Assembly (NCBI RefSeq): GCF_001647195.1
Contig: NZ_LVCV01000161.1
Span: 1-64,000 of the forward strand
Direction: 5' to 3'
Source of the DNA: Rhodococcus sp. EPR-157
GTDB taxonomy: Bacteria > Actinomycetota > Actinomycetes > Mycobacteriales > Mycobacteriaceae
DNA length: 64,000 nt
The notes under the pieces were generated by a model. The model saw only the letters and a list, made by a program, of their open reading frames with translations. It did no database searches and was not told the origin of the DNA. Both the position numbers and the translations under genes were made by a program. Below are positions 1 to 8,375 of this stretch, one piece after another. How positions within the stretch are numbered: position 1 is the first letter of the stretch; every line of letters starts with the position of its first letter.

Positions 1-1164
1 GGCTTCTTCATGGTACTGCCGTATCTGTCGGTGCACCTGACGAGCGATCTCGGACTCGGGGCCGCGCTGGTCGGCGTCGTACTAGGTATCCGAACGTTTT
101 CCCAGCAGGGATTGTTCTTCGTCGGTGGGACACTCGCCGACCGCTGGGGCATCAAGCCGGTCGTGCTCATCGGATGCGTGTTGCGTGTGATCGGCTTCGT
201 GGGCCTTGCCGCGTTCGACTCCCTGGCAGGCGTGCTGGCCGCGACTGTCCTCGTCGGCTTGGCAGCTGCCCTGTTCTCCCCAGCGGTCGAATCGGCCGTG
301 GCCATCGAGGCAGGCAAGAGTGAACGTGACGGCGGACCTCGACGAGTCGAGACGTTCGCGTTGCTCTCGGTATGCAGTCAGATCGGATCCTTCACGGGCC
401 CACTCGTCGGATCTCTGTTGCTGCTGGCCGACTTTCGAATTGCCTGCCTGGTGGCGGCCGGAATCTTCGTCGTGATCATTGCTGCCCACGTTCGGTGGCT
501 ACCGAACGAACCGGGCGAGCACCGTGACGAACCCTGGCTGTCGGGGTGGTCCGATGTCATACGCAACCGAGTGTTCGTGCTGTTCGCGATTGCGATGAGC
601 GCACAGCTGGTCGCCTACAACCAGCTGTACCTTCTACTTCCGCTCGAGGTCGAACGTGCGTGGGGGTCGCAGACGGTCCTTGGCTGGTTCTTCGCCGTCT
701 CCGCGGTGTTCGTCGTGACGACGCAGCTGCCGATCACAAGGTTGGTCGGGAAGTTCTCGCCTCGGGTGGTTCTCCCTGTTGGATTCGCCGTCATGGCGCT
801 TTCGTTCGTAGTTGTTGCTGTGGCGTCGCCGCTGCAACTGAACGGTGTGCTCGGCCTCCTACCTGCGGCCGTGTTCGTCCTACTCCTCGCCCTCGGCCAG
901 ATGATTGCGATGCCGCAAGCGCGCGACCTGGTGCCGCAGTTGGCCGCCGAGCAACGACTGGGCTCGTACTACGGATTCATGGCCTCTCTCGGCGGAATCG
1001 GCGTCCTCATCGGATCGGTCGCGCTGGGTGCGGTCATCGATGCTGCACCCGACACGGGCTGGGGCGCCGCGATCCCCTGGCTGGTCGCATCGGCCTTTCC
1101 CGTCGCCAGTGTGATCGGACTGCGCGTCGTGCTGGCCAAAACACCGTCGTACGAGACGAATTGA
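1..1164 (+). CDS. MFS transporter, 5' end cut by window edge
   Basis: Major facilitator superfamily membrane transporter, probably a proton-coupled exporter of the MdtH/multidrug type. The frame is open to base 1 (the first codons read GFF before the first Met at 10), and that Met falls inside the first membrane helix, so the true start lies upstream of the window. At least eleven hydrophobic helices are visible. The cytoplasmic loop after the second helix carries an MFS A-motif variant, GGTLADRWG. It ends 13 bp before the end of the convergent methyltransferase gene, so it is not part of that operon. It could still export the same product, but nothing in the sequence shows this. Substrate unknown. 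Confidence 0.85.
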   Translation, partial: GFFMVLPYLSVHLTSDLGLGAALVGVVLGIRTFSQQGLFFVGGTLADRWGIKPVVLIGCVLRVIGFVGLAAFDSLAGVLAATVLVGLAAALFSPAVESAVAIEAGKSERDGGPRRVETFALLSVCSQIGSFTGPLVGSLLLLADFRIACLVAAGIFVVIIAAHVRWLPNEPGEHRDEPWLSGWSDVIRNRVFVLFAIAMSAQLVAYNQLYLLLPLEVERAWGSQTVLGWFFAVSAVFVVTTQLPITRLVGKFSPRVVLPVGFAVMALSFVVVAVASPLQLNGVLGLLPAAVFVLLLALGQMIAMPQARDLVPQLAAEQRLGSYYGFMASLGGIGVLIGSVALGAVIDAAPDTGWGAAIPWLVASAFPVASVIGLRVVLAKTPSYETN

Positions 1165-1177
1165 CGACGTCGGGCAA

Positions 1178-1963
1178 CTACTGAGGTTCTCCGTCGGTAC
1201 GGATCGGGGGCGAGGACGCCGTCAGAGCCGCGATCACGGCGCTGCGGCCGTGTTGCCACACAGGCCCTGCTGCAACGAATCCAGCGGATCTCATCGAGAA
1301 CACATGGTCCTCTATGGACAGTTCGTTGTCGCGCTCGTGTGCCGGCACTTCGTGGGCGCGTCGAGCCAGCAGTGGTGCGAACGCCGGCTCGGATTCGGCC
1401 GCCCGCCACCATCGATCCCAGTCCTCGGGCGCAGCCCGCTTCGTTCGTCGGGCCCGGATGTCATCGGACGCCGAAAGAACCTGTGTCCATAACTTATTGG
1501 TGGGATAGAACTGATCGGCGTCGACCAGGATGGACTGCGGTCCGAGTAGGCGGTAGCAGTCGCGGTAGATCCCGTCCAGAACCTTTCGCGTGGGATAGTG
1601 CAGCGCCGTGCTGGAGATGATCGCGTCGATGCTGCCTGCATATATCGCGAGCTGCCTTGTCCACCCGTCGGCTCCGATGTCGGCCTGAACGAAGACGAGC
1701 TGAGGGTGAGCGGCAGTCCCCAGCGCGAGCAGAAAAGGATCTTGATCGACGGCGACGACTGTCGCATCCGGGAACCGCCGAGCAGCCCGAAGCGCCAACG
1801 ATCCTGGACCACTGCCTAAATCGACGATCACGCGTGGCCGAGTCCGCACGGTCTGCACTACATCGAGAACGGAGTCGAAGCGCTCCTCTCTGTCACCGGC
1901 GTACAGCTGCTGTTGATCTTCCCACCGTTCGTACCAGTGCCGCGCCAGCGGCGTGCTGATCAC
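1178..1963 (-). CDS. SAM-dependent class I methyltransferase, last gene of the metallophore-like operon
   Basis: Predicted S-adenosylmethionine methyltransferase of 261 residues. The SAM-binding motif I reads VIVDLGSGPGSLALRAA near residue 36, followed by the acidic end of strand beta-2 (VVAVDQD). The start is taken as GTG at 1963, which overlaps the stop of the upstream MFS gene in a GTGA. A longer frame exists upstream but is antisense-type noise running through the MFS gene. As the last gene of the eleven-gene operon it probably methylates the small-molecule product or an intermediate. The acceptor atom (O, N or S) cannot be told from sequence. Confidence 0.85.
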   Translation of the reverse strand: MISTPLARHWYERWEDQQQLYAGDREERFDSVLDVVQTVRTRPRVIVDLGSGPGSLALRAARRFPDATVVAVDQDPFLLALGTAAHPQLVFVQADIGADGWTRQLAIYAGSIDAIISSTALHYPTRKVLDGIYRDCYRLLGPQSILVDADQFYPTNKLWTQVLSASDDIRARRTKRAAPEDWDRWWRAAESEPAFAPLLARRAHEVPAHERDNELSIEDHVFSMRSAGFVAAGPVWQHGRSAVIAALTASSPPIRTDGEPQ

Positions 1964-3237
1964 GACGGGACCGTCGTCTTCACACCGTCGAGTGCCGTCG
2001 CAGTCGCCGCCACGACTGCTGCCACCACCGCGACGCCGCCCGCTGCCACACAGAGCCAGAATCCGAGGGCCGGCCCGCCGGGCGAATCCACGATCGGACC
2101 GGCTATCGCAGCCCCGCCCGCAGCGCACGACATGTTGATACACGTGAACCATGTGTAGCTTTCGGTGATCATGGATGCCGGGACGGTGACGTCGACCAGC
2201 TCGGCCAATACGGTGACCGCCGGCGCGATGACCGCCCCGGTGAGCATCAACACCACAGCAAGCTGCACCGAGTTGTCTGCAGCAATCCATGCCGCGTACC
2301 CGACGGTGAGTCCGAGCAGCAACACGATCAACCGCTTGGTCAGCGTCTGCGACGTGTCGGCCGGACGAAGAGGTAGGGCCCCGTAGAGAATTCCGCCGGC
2401 CGCGCTTCCGACGCTCCACACTGCGATCAGCACGCCCGCGGTCACGCCGCCCGCGACATCACCGGATGATTGCGCGAACGCCGCAATGGCCACCGGTGAT
2501 GCGCCGAATGAAAACGCTACCCCGGCCGTGACCGTCAGAAGCAGGACGAACGCGGGCATACGCAACGGCCCTACGCCCATCGTGCGGGCTGATGCGGCTT
2601 CGCTTCGAAGTGCCTGTATTGCGCGACCCCGGCACACGACGACGGTCCCCACGAGCGTCGTTATCGTCGCGAAGGCGATCGCGGCGCCGGCCCCGTACAT
2701 CGTCGGCTGCGTTGTGCTGTGGTCGGCCAGAATGATGAACAACGACGTGATGAGTGGACCGAGAACGAACACCAATTCGAACACCGCAGATTCTGCCGCC
2801 ATCGCAGTGGTTCTCAGGGTGGGGTTGGGGCCGTCGGGTCGTGTGGCGTGCGTCCACGCCGAGCGCAGAGCCGGCGACATCGGAGGGAACAGTGCTCCGG
2901 TGAACACGGCCAGCACCAACAGAACCCAGAGAGACGACTCGCTGAGCACCGCTCCCAGCAGTGCAGCGTGGCCGAGCGCGTACCCGATCGCATACAGGGG
3001 TAGCACGCGGGCAGCGGAGAAGCGATCGACCAGGCGGCCCGCAACCGGCGCAGCGAACGCGGTGGCGAGCGAGACGGCTCCGGTCACGAGACCTGCTGTC
3101 GCATAGTCACCGTTGACCTCTCTGATCAGAAGCAGCCACGCGACGATCGTCACCCCGTGACCGATACGGGCCGCAGTCCCGCCGACGATCAGCATCGGTG
3201 CACCGGGCAATCGCCACAGCGCCGCGTACTTCCTCAT
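1960..3237 (-). CDS. MFS transporter, likely exporter of the operon product
   Basis: Twelve-helix major facilitator protein of 425 residues. The start is ATG at 3237, inside an ATGA overlap with the upstream ATP-grasp gene; a longer in-frame extension has no membrane character and is rejected. An A-motif-like loop AGRLVDRFSAARV follows the second helix. In operons for opine and citrate metallophores (CntE of staphylopine, PvsC of vibrioferrin) an MFS protein secretes the finished chelator, and the same role is inferred here because the gene sits between ligase and methyltransferase genes. The overlaps on both sides point to tight translational coupling. Confidence 0.88.
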   Translation of the reverse strand: MRKYAALWRLPGAPMLIVGGTAARIGHGVTIVAWLLLIREVNGDYATAGLVTGAVSLATAFAAPVAGRLVDRFSAARVLPLYAIGYALGHAALLGAVLSESSLWVLLVLAVFTGALFPPMSPALRSAWTHATRPDGPNPTLRTTAMAAESAVFELVFVLGPLITSLFIILADHSTTQPTMYGAGAAIAFATITTLVGTVVVCRGRAIQALRSEAASARTMGVGPLRMPAFVLLLTVTAGVAFSFGASPVAIAAFAQSSGDVAGGVTAGVLIAVWSVGSAAGGILYGALPLRPADTSQTLTKRLIVLLLGLTVGYAAWIAADNSVQLAVVLMLTGAVIAPAVTVLAELVDVTVPASMITESYTWFTCINMSCAAGGAAIAGPIVDSPGGPALGFWLCVAAGGVAVVAAVVAATATALDGVKTTVPS

Positions 3238-4487
3238 ACGTGTTCCTTCTCGTGAATTTCGACGGTGGTACCCGCTATCGCAAATTGTTGTGCAACAGCG
3301 TGTATGGCCTCTTCTATCGCGCTGGACGAACGGCCCCTGAAGCGGAACCGCCCGCCCACATGCTCGTAGTACGCGGCGGCATCCGGAATGATCTCCCCGA
3401 CGGCACTGGTTTCCTCGGCATACAACTCCGGCGGCGCCCACGCTTCGCCCAGCGCCCGGTCGATCGACGTGATGCGGCACGGGCGGATCGCCGGTGAAGG
3501 AACCAGAAGAAAGCCCGCGTACTCGGTCGACTCCAACGTCCGCCTGTCCGGTTCCGGTGAATAATCGCCGAGGGCACAACGGAATGCCTCGCCCATCAGA
3601 TCGAACTCGTGAACTTCACGCCATACGAATGGGATTTCCGCGCCCCCGACCCGTGCAGCGACCTCCACGAAGACACAGGACAGATGTCCGTCGCTGTCTG
3701 GTCGTAGAAATAGCTCCAGATGGAAGGGCATCGGTCGGTCCGTCAGGGCCGACAGCAAGGTATTGGCGTAGGACTCCACAACGGCAATTGCTTCCGGATC
3801 GTCCAGCTCCACCGAGCCGAGCCATCCGCCGGTTCTGAAGTCCAGCGGGCTGCCTACATAGCGAGAAACTCGCCACGGGTACATGATCCGATCATCGAAA
3901 ATGCCATCGACATGCACAAGTGTGCCGTCGACGAACGACTGCACGATGGCACCGTCGGAACCTGCTCGCCAGGTCGGGTCGATGTCGCCGCTGCCGAACA
4001 CGTGCACACCCTCGCTCGAACTTCCGCGCCGGGGCTTGACCACGACCGGCCATCCGTGACGGTCGCCGAATGCGAGCACGTCGGCCGGACCGGATGCCGA
4101 CGCGAATGGTGGCTGAGCCAGTCCGATAGCGTGCACCGCCGTGGCCATCGTCAGCTTGTCTCGAAACACTTCGAGGTCGCCGGGCCGCCGTCCGGGTAGG
4201 CCGTACTCGACCGTCAACTGCGCGGCGGTGAGAAGGTCGTCTTCCTTCAGTGCGATGATCGCGGTCGGATCACCGTACCGTGCAGCGAGATTCGCAACCG
4301 CTGTGCGCACTTCGACGATGTCGTCGGTTGCCGAGACCAACCCGACCCCCGCGGCGGCGAGCGGAACACCCGCTGCGCCGACCTCGGTGGGCACGTACGA
4401 CACGTGATGGCGGGTGTGGTCGAGGTAGCTCTCGTAGAGGGCATACGGCGCACGCCAACGGTGGAGAACGACGACGTGGTCGGTCAT
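3234..4487 (-). CDS. ATP-grasp ligase 1 (amino-acid/peptide ligase type)
   Basis: ATP-grasp carboxylate-amine ligase of 417 residues, expected to activate a carboxylate as acyl phosphate and join it to an amine. The nucleotide-binding strand and loop read VVVKPRRGSSSEGVHV (about residue 148). The metal-binding strand reads CVFVEVAARVGG (about residue 273), in place of the family EINxRxGG. The N-terminal part looks like the Rossmann-like pre-ATP-grasp fold seen in L-amino-acid ligases such as BacD. It overlaps both neighbours by 4 bp and is paralogous in architecture to the ligase just upstream, so two separate amide bonds are probably made in this pathway. Substrates are unknown. Confidence 0.88.
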   Translation of the reverse strand: MTDHVVVLHRWRAPYALYESYLDHTRHHVSYVPTEVGAAGVPLAAAGVGLVSATDDIVEVRTAVANLAARYGDPTAIIALKEDDLLTAAQLTVEYGLPGRRPGDLEVFRDKLTMATAVHAIGLAQPPFASASGPADVLAFGDRHGWPVVVKPRRGSSSEGVHVFGSGDIDPTWRAGSDGAIVQSFVDGTLVHVDGIFDDRIMYPWRVSRYVGSPLDFRTGGWLGSVELDDPEAIAVVESYANTLLSALTDRPMPFHLELFLRPDSDGHLSCVFVEVAARVGGAEIPFVWREVHEFDLMGEAFRCALGDYSPEPDRRTLESTEYAGFLLVPSPAIRPCRITSIDRALGEAWAPPELYAEETSAVGEIIPDAAAYYEHVGGRFRFRGRSSSAIEEAIHAVAQQFAIAGTTVEIHEKEHV

Positions 4488-5779
4488 GTCGATGTACCGT
4501 CGCCGACGGCACCCCGTGAGGGCGACGCAATGTCGTAGAACCCGTCGCCGTCGAGGAACAGTACCGTCGACAGATCTCGTTCCAAGATGTCACGCACCGG
4601 GTGGGTGAGGCCGATCATCATGGGTTCGGTGACATCGGACACCGTGCGGTGCAGTCGTTCTCCCGGGGCGACGACGATCTGATGATCGAGATAGCTCGGC
4701 AGCGCCAGTACCTGGTCGAGCTTCGGATAGCCGCGGAGCGAGCCCTCGTAGGGAGATGTCATGAAGACCATCGCGGCATGAGATCGTTCCTGTGACGGTC
4801 GAGTGTGGATGCGGGCGAATTCGTCCGGTTCGGTGAAGGCCATCACCGTCCACTCGATCTGTGATTCACCCCGGGCGATCTGGGCGTACCGCGCGGTGTC
4901 CGCGCCGCACAACCGCGCCCCGATCTCCACGAGATGTGGACCCTGTGGCGTCATCATGATCTCCAGATGTGCTGGGCCGTAGTCGATACCCAGTGCATCG
5001 AGCACGCCCAACGCGTACTCTGCCAGAGCGTTCGTACGCGGGTCGTCGTCGGGGACGGAGACCGCGGCTGCCACCCGATCCGATACTCCGTTGGCAGAGA
5101 TCTTCACGTACTTCCACATGTCGGTGACGCGGTGATCACCGGCACAACTGACGGTATTGACGACGTATTCACCTCCGACGAGGAACTGTTGCGCCACCAC
5201 GCCCTCGTTGGTCACTCCGAAGATGTTCTGCTGATCGACTATTCGGCCGTACGCCTCGACCGAATCGGACGGGTCCCTGCAGAACTGGACACCGTCGTTG
5301 CCCGCGCTCCGGGTCGGTTTGACGACGACCTGTCCACCGATGGCTGTGTGCCACGCGAACAGTGTGTCTGCGTCAGGCACGAGAAGCTGCTCCGTTGCTC
5401 GCAGACCCTGAGCACGCAACCGTTCGACCATGGCGAACTTGTCTCTGCGGACGCTGCTCAACGCGGTGCCGTTCGACGCAAGGCCCAGTCGGTCGGAAAG
5501 GAGGTCCGCCAGTTCGACGCCCGTCTCACCGCCGGTGGTGACTGCCACTGGGTTCAGCGACGCCACCGCGCCGAGTGTGGCAACGAGTTGTTCACTGTCT
5601 GTGAGTCCTCCGTGGTGGACGATCTGACCGGCCAGACCGTTGCCGATGAACCCGCGATAGACGGGAGGGATGTCCGGGGTGCTCTGCAGTTGGACGACGT
5701 CGAATCCACGGTCCATGTAGCCCTGTGCGAGCCGCATGGTAGGGCCGTACAGATCGACCATCACGATCGTTCCGGTCAT
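4484..5779 (-). CDS. ATP-grasp ligase 2 (amino-acid/peptide ligase type)
   Basis: Second ATP-grasp ligase of the operon, 431 residues from the ATG at 5779. That start overlaps the stop of the SufS-like gene in ATGA; the 17 extra N-terminal residues of the longer frame are rejected. The ATP-binding segment reads VVVKPTRSAGNDGVQF and the metal-binding segment HLVEIGARLCGADTARYA. The N-terminus begins GTIVMVDLYGPTMRLAQGY, like the pre-ATP-grasp strand of BacD-type L-amino-acid ligases. Together with ligase 1 it could build a short NRPS-independent pseudopeptide. The order of the two reactions and the substrates cannot be deduced. Confidence 0.88.
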   Translation of the reverse strand: MTGTIVMVDLYGPTMRLAQGYMDRGFDVVQLQSTPDIPPVYRGFIGNGLAGQIVHHGGLTDSEQLVATLGAVASLNPVAVTTGGETGVELADLLSDRLGLASNGTALSSVRRDKFAMVERLRAQGLRATEQLLVPDADTLFAWHTAIGGQVVVKPTRSAGNDGVQFCRDPSDSVEAYGRIVDQQNIFGVTNEGVVAQQFLVGGEYVVNTVSCAGDHRVTDMWKYVKISANGVSDRVAAAVSVPDDDPRTNALAEYALGVLDALGIDYGPAHLEIMMTPQGPHLVEIGARLCGADTARYAQIARGESQIEWTVMAFTEPDEFARIHTRPSQERSHAAMVFMTSPYEGSLRGYPKLDQVLALPSYLDHQIVVAPGERLHRTVSDVTEPMMIGLTHPVRDILERDLSTVLFLDGDGFYDIASPSRGAVGDGTST

Positions 5780-7023
5780 ACGGCACCGTCCAATTCGGTT
5801 AGTACTTCGAGGAGTCGGTCGATCTCGCACCTCGTGTTGTACACGTGGACGCTGGCGCGTACCGATGCCGAGTCCTCACCGGCGTGGGCCTGACAGTGTC
5901 CGTCCGCTCGAACCATGAACCCTCGGCTCTCCAGGACGAACCCGAGGTCGTTCGACGAGATACCGCGATGTCGGAAGGTGACGATCCCCTGGCGTCGTTG
6001 GACATCCGAGTCGAGGCTCAGACTGGACTGACACCCCAGTACTTCGTAGGAGTTCAGCCGAGACAATCCGTCCGTCAGCACCGCGCCGAGCGCCGTCGTC
6101 CAGGAATGGATGTTGCCGAGTCCTGCCGCACCTAGCCACTCGAATGCCGCACTGAGACTGACGATTCCGGTGGTGTTGGGGCTTCCCTTCCATCCTGCCG
6201 GCTCGAACGGAAGTCCGCGCTTGTTTCGGGCCCACACCGCACCGATCCCGGGGAGTGCCATCGCCTTGTGACCGGAGAAGACTACGAAGTCGACGTCGAG
6301 TGCCGACACGTCGACGGGTTGGTGGCCCACGCTCTGAGCTGCGTCGAGGCAAATGACCGTGTCGGGCCCACACGCATTGCGAATCCGGTGCACGTTCATG
6401 TCGTTTCCGTAGACGTGGTGCACATGTGTGACGGCGACGAACTTGGTTCGCGGGCCGAGAAGTTTCGTGAATGCGTCGATGTCGTAGTCGCCGGAGCCGC
6501 TGACCTCGTACGGGAGGGCATGCACCGTCACACGGCGCCCTCGGTCGGTCAGCATCTGCTGCGCTTCGACCCACGGCATCGCATTGGCTTGGTGGTCGGC
6601 GAACGGCACGATGATCTCGTCACCATCGGTGAGATGCTCGATCAACCAGTCCTGGGCTACCTTACGCAAACCGCTCGACGCTCCGTCCACGAAAACGACG
6701 GACGATGAATCGGTGTTCCTGTCTCCTAGGAACTCGTGCACTGCCGCACGGCCTGTCTCGACGAGTTCGGTGGTGCTGTTGGCCCAGCCATAGGTACCGC
6801 GGCCTGCATTCGCATTCGTGGTGACGAGATAGCCGAGCACCGCGTCGAGGACGGGACGCGGCTTCTGCGCGGTGGCAGAGCTGTCGAGATAGGTGAGCGA
6901 TGGGTGCGAGGTGACTATGGGGAAGTCTGCGCGCAGGTCTCGTTGCCAGCTCGCCAGGCGGTCGAGGACCGCATGGGGAGGCTCTGCACGCCTATCCGTG
7001 AATTGTGCTGTGGTGAGGGACAT
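5776..7023 (-). CDS. SufS-type cysteine desulfurase / class V aminotransferase
   Basis: PLP enzyme of 415 residues of the class V aminotransferase, SufS/CsdA branch. It starts like SufS (DFPIV, then LTYLDSSATAQKP at 43-55). PLP-contacting residues are His144 (DHQAN), Asp227 (CLDAAQS) and the Schiff-base Lys253 (FSGHKAMALPGIG). The residue that carries the persulfide in SufS is kept as Cys377 in RADGHCQAH, and the family ending VRASVHVYNT is present. Sulfur abstraction from cysteine is therefore plausible, although lyase or epimerase relatives exist. A Shine-Dalgarno GGAAG precedes the ATG, and 17 bp separate it from the cysteine-synthase/rhodanese gene. No suf scaffold genes are nearby, which argues for a biosynthetic rather than Fe-S role. 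Confidence 0.88.
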   Translation of the reverse strand: MSLTTAQFTDRRAEPPHAVLDRLASWQRDLRADFPIVTSHPSLTYLDSSATAQKPRPVLDAVLGYLVTTNANAGRGTYGWANSTTELVETGRAAVHEFLGDRNTDSSSVVFVDGASSGLRKVAQDWLIEHLTDGDEIIVPFADHQANAMPWVEAQQMLTDRGRRVTVHALPYEVSGSGDYDIDAFTKLLGPRTKFVAVTHVHHVYGNDMNVHRIRNACGPDTVICLDAAQSVGHQPVDVSALDVDFVVFSGHKAMALPGIGAVWARNKRGLPFEPAGWKGSPNTTGIVSLSAAFEWLGAAGLGNIHSWTTALGAVLTDGLSRLNSYEVLGCQSSLSLDSDVQRRQGIVTFRHRGISSNDLGFVLESRGFMVRADGHCQAHAGEDSASVRASVHVYNTRCEIDRLLEVLTELDGAV

Positions 7024-7040
7024 GTTCTCGCTTCCGTTCT

Positions 7041-8366
7041 CTAGTCGCGGACCAGTGGCGCGCCGGCGTCGCGCCAGGCGATGACGCCGCCCTCGAGGCT
7101 GCGCGTGTCGTTGTGGCCCATCCGTGAGAGTGCGGCAGCGTAGCGGGTCGATTTTTCCCCGACGGGGCAGACGAGCAGGACCTTGCGGCTCGTGCCGAAC
7201 GGCACCCCGCCACGAATCAGCTCGCCGAACAGTTCGTCGACGATGTTGATCGATCCCTCGATGTGCAGGGCGCGGTAGGCGAACGCACCACGAAGGTCGA
7301 TTACCAGGGGAGATTCCGTCTGGATCCACCTACGTGCATCGTCTACCGACAGTGTCTGTACGGCAGCGACTTCGGCGTCGGACAGCGTCGCAACGCTACC
7401 CGGGCGCGCCGGTTGTTTGAGCAAGTCCGGACGTCGATTGCGGACGTACGACATGTAGCTCTCGATGCGGTCGCAGACGATGAATACCGCGCTCTCGCGG
7501 CGGCCGGTACCGTCGAGTTGCGCATCGGCTTTCGCGAGATGACGAACGGCGCCGAAGTAGGCGGCTCCACCGGTGGGACCGGCCAGCATGCCGCAGCGTC
7601 GAACGAGGGTCAGCATCCCGTCGATCGCGTCGTCCGCGCTGACCGATTCGATGGTGTCGTAGGTGTCGGGATCGAAGAGTCCCACTTCGTGGACTTCGTC
7701 GATGTTTCGGATGCCCGGTATGAAGTCGGATTTGTGCGCGACGAGTCCGAGCACCTGCACGTCGGGATCGGCAGCACGCAGAACCTGTGCGACGCCGGTA
7801 GATGATCCCGCGGTGCCCACGCAGGCGATGAAGTGCGCGGGCGCGCCGCCCAGGTCTTCGATGATCTCCGGGCCGGTCCCATGGACGTGGGCGTCGACGT
7901 TGCGTTTGTTGAAGTACTGGTCGGTGTGGAAGTAGCCGCTACCGGGGCCGGAGATCTCCCGGTGGATGCGAGCCAGCGGGTCATCGGCATCGGTGGGATC
8001 GAGACACTCTGCCTGACCGGGCAATTCTTCGATGTCGGCGCCGATCAGTAGCAGCAGGTCTTTGATCTCCGGCACCTTCATGCGATTGGTGACCGATCGG
8101 AAGCGGACCCCGTGCATGCCCGCAATGACCGCGAGCGCTTTGGCGGTGTTGCCGCTGGACAGCTCGATCATCGTCTGATCGCCGTCACGCGCAGTGTCGA
8201 TGCCGGCGCTCGCCATCGACCACGCCGCCCTGTCCTTGACCGATCCGAACGGATTGAGCATTTCGAGCTTGGCATACAGGTCGATGTTGCGCAGGCCCGT
8301 CACTTCTTCGCCGATGTGCACCAGCGGGGTGTCGCCGATGACGTCGATGACGCTGTCGTACAGCAT
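7041..8366 (-). CDS. CysK/SbnA-like PLP synthase fused to a rhodanese domain
   Basis: Two-domain protein of 441 residues. Residues 1-315 are a fold-type II PLP enzyme of the cysteine synthase / SbnA family, with Schiff-base Lys44 in NPFGSVKDRAA and the substrate loop SSGNTAK at 70-76. The usual TSGNTG is altered in both flanks. The phosphate-binding loop is GTAGSSTG near 184. Residues about 332-440 are a rhodanese domain with DLRGAF at 357 and catalytic Cys400 in CPVGEKS, so it should accept a persulfide. Family members use O-acetyl- or O-phosphoserine with sulfide, a protein thiocarboxylate or an amine. Next to a SufS-like enzyme this suggests sulfur insertion, but 2,3-diaminopropionate chemistry as in SbnA is an alternative. 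The Shine-Dalgarno AGGAG overlaps the stop of the upstream decarboxylase. Confidence 0.88.
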   Translation of the reverse strand: MLYDSVIDVIGDTPLVHIGEEVTGLRNIDLYAKLEMLNPFGSVKDRAAWSMASAGIDTARDGDQTMIELSSGNTAKALAVIAGMHGVRFRSVTNRMKVPEIKDLLLLIGADIEELPGQAECLDPTDADDPLARIHREISGPGSGYFHTDQYFNKRNVDAHVHGTGPEIIEDLGGAPAHFIACVGTAGSSTGVAQVLRAADPDVQVLGLVAHKSDFIPGIRNIDEVHEVGLFDPDTYDTIESVSADDAIDGMLTLVRRCGMLAGPTGGAAYFGAVRHLAKADAQLDGTGRRESAVFIVCDRIESYMSYVRNRRPDLLKQPARPGSVATLSDAEVAAVQTLSVDDARRWIQTESPLVIDLRGAFAYRALHIEGSINIVDELFGELIRGGVPFGTSRKVLLVCPVGEKSTRYAAALSRMGHNDTRSLEGGVIAWRDAGAPLVRD

Positions 8367-8375
8367 TGTTTCTCC

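Noticed and set aside
4934-5893. Long plus-strand open frame (319 codons) across the second ATP-grasp gene
   Set aside because: It is antisense to a motif-complete gene, with no domain pattern; such shadows are expected in high-GC DNA.
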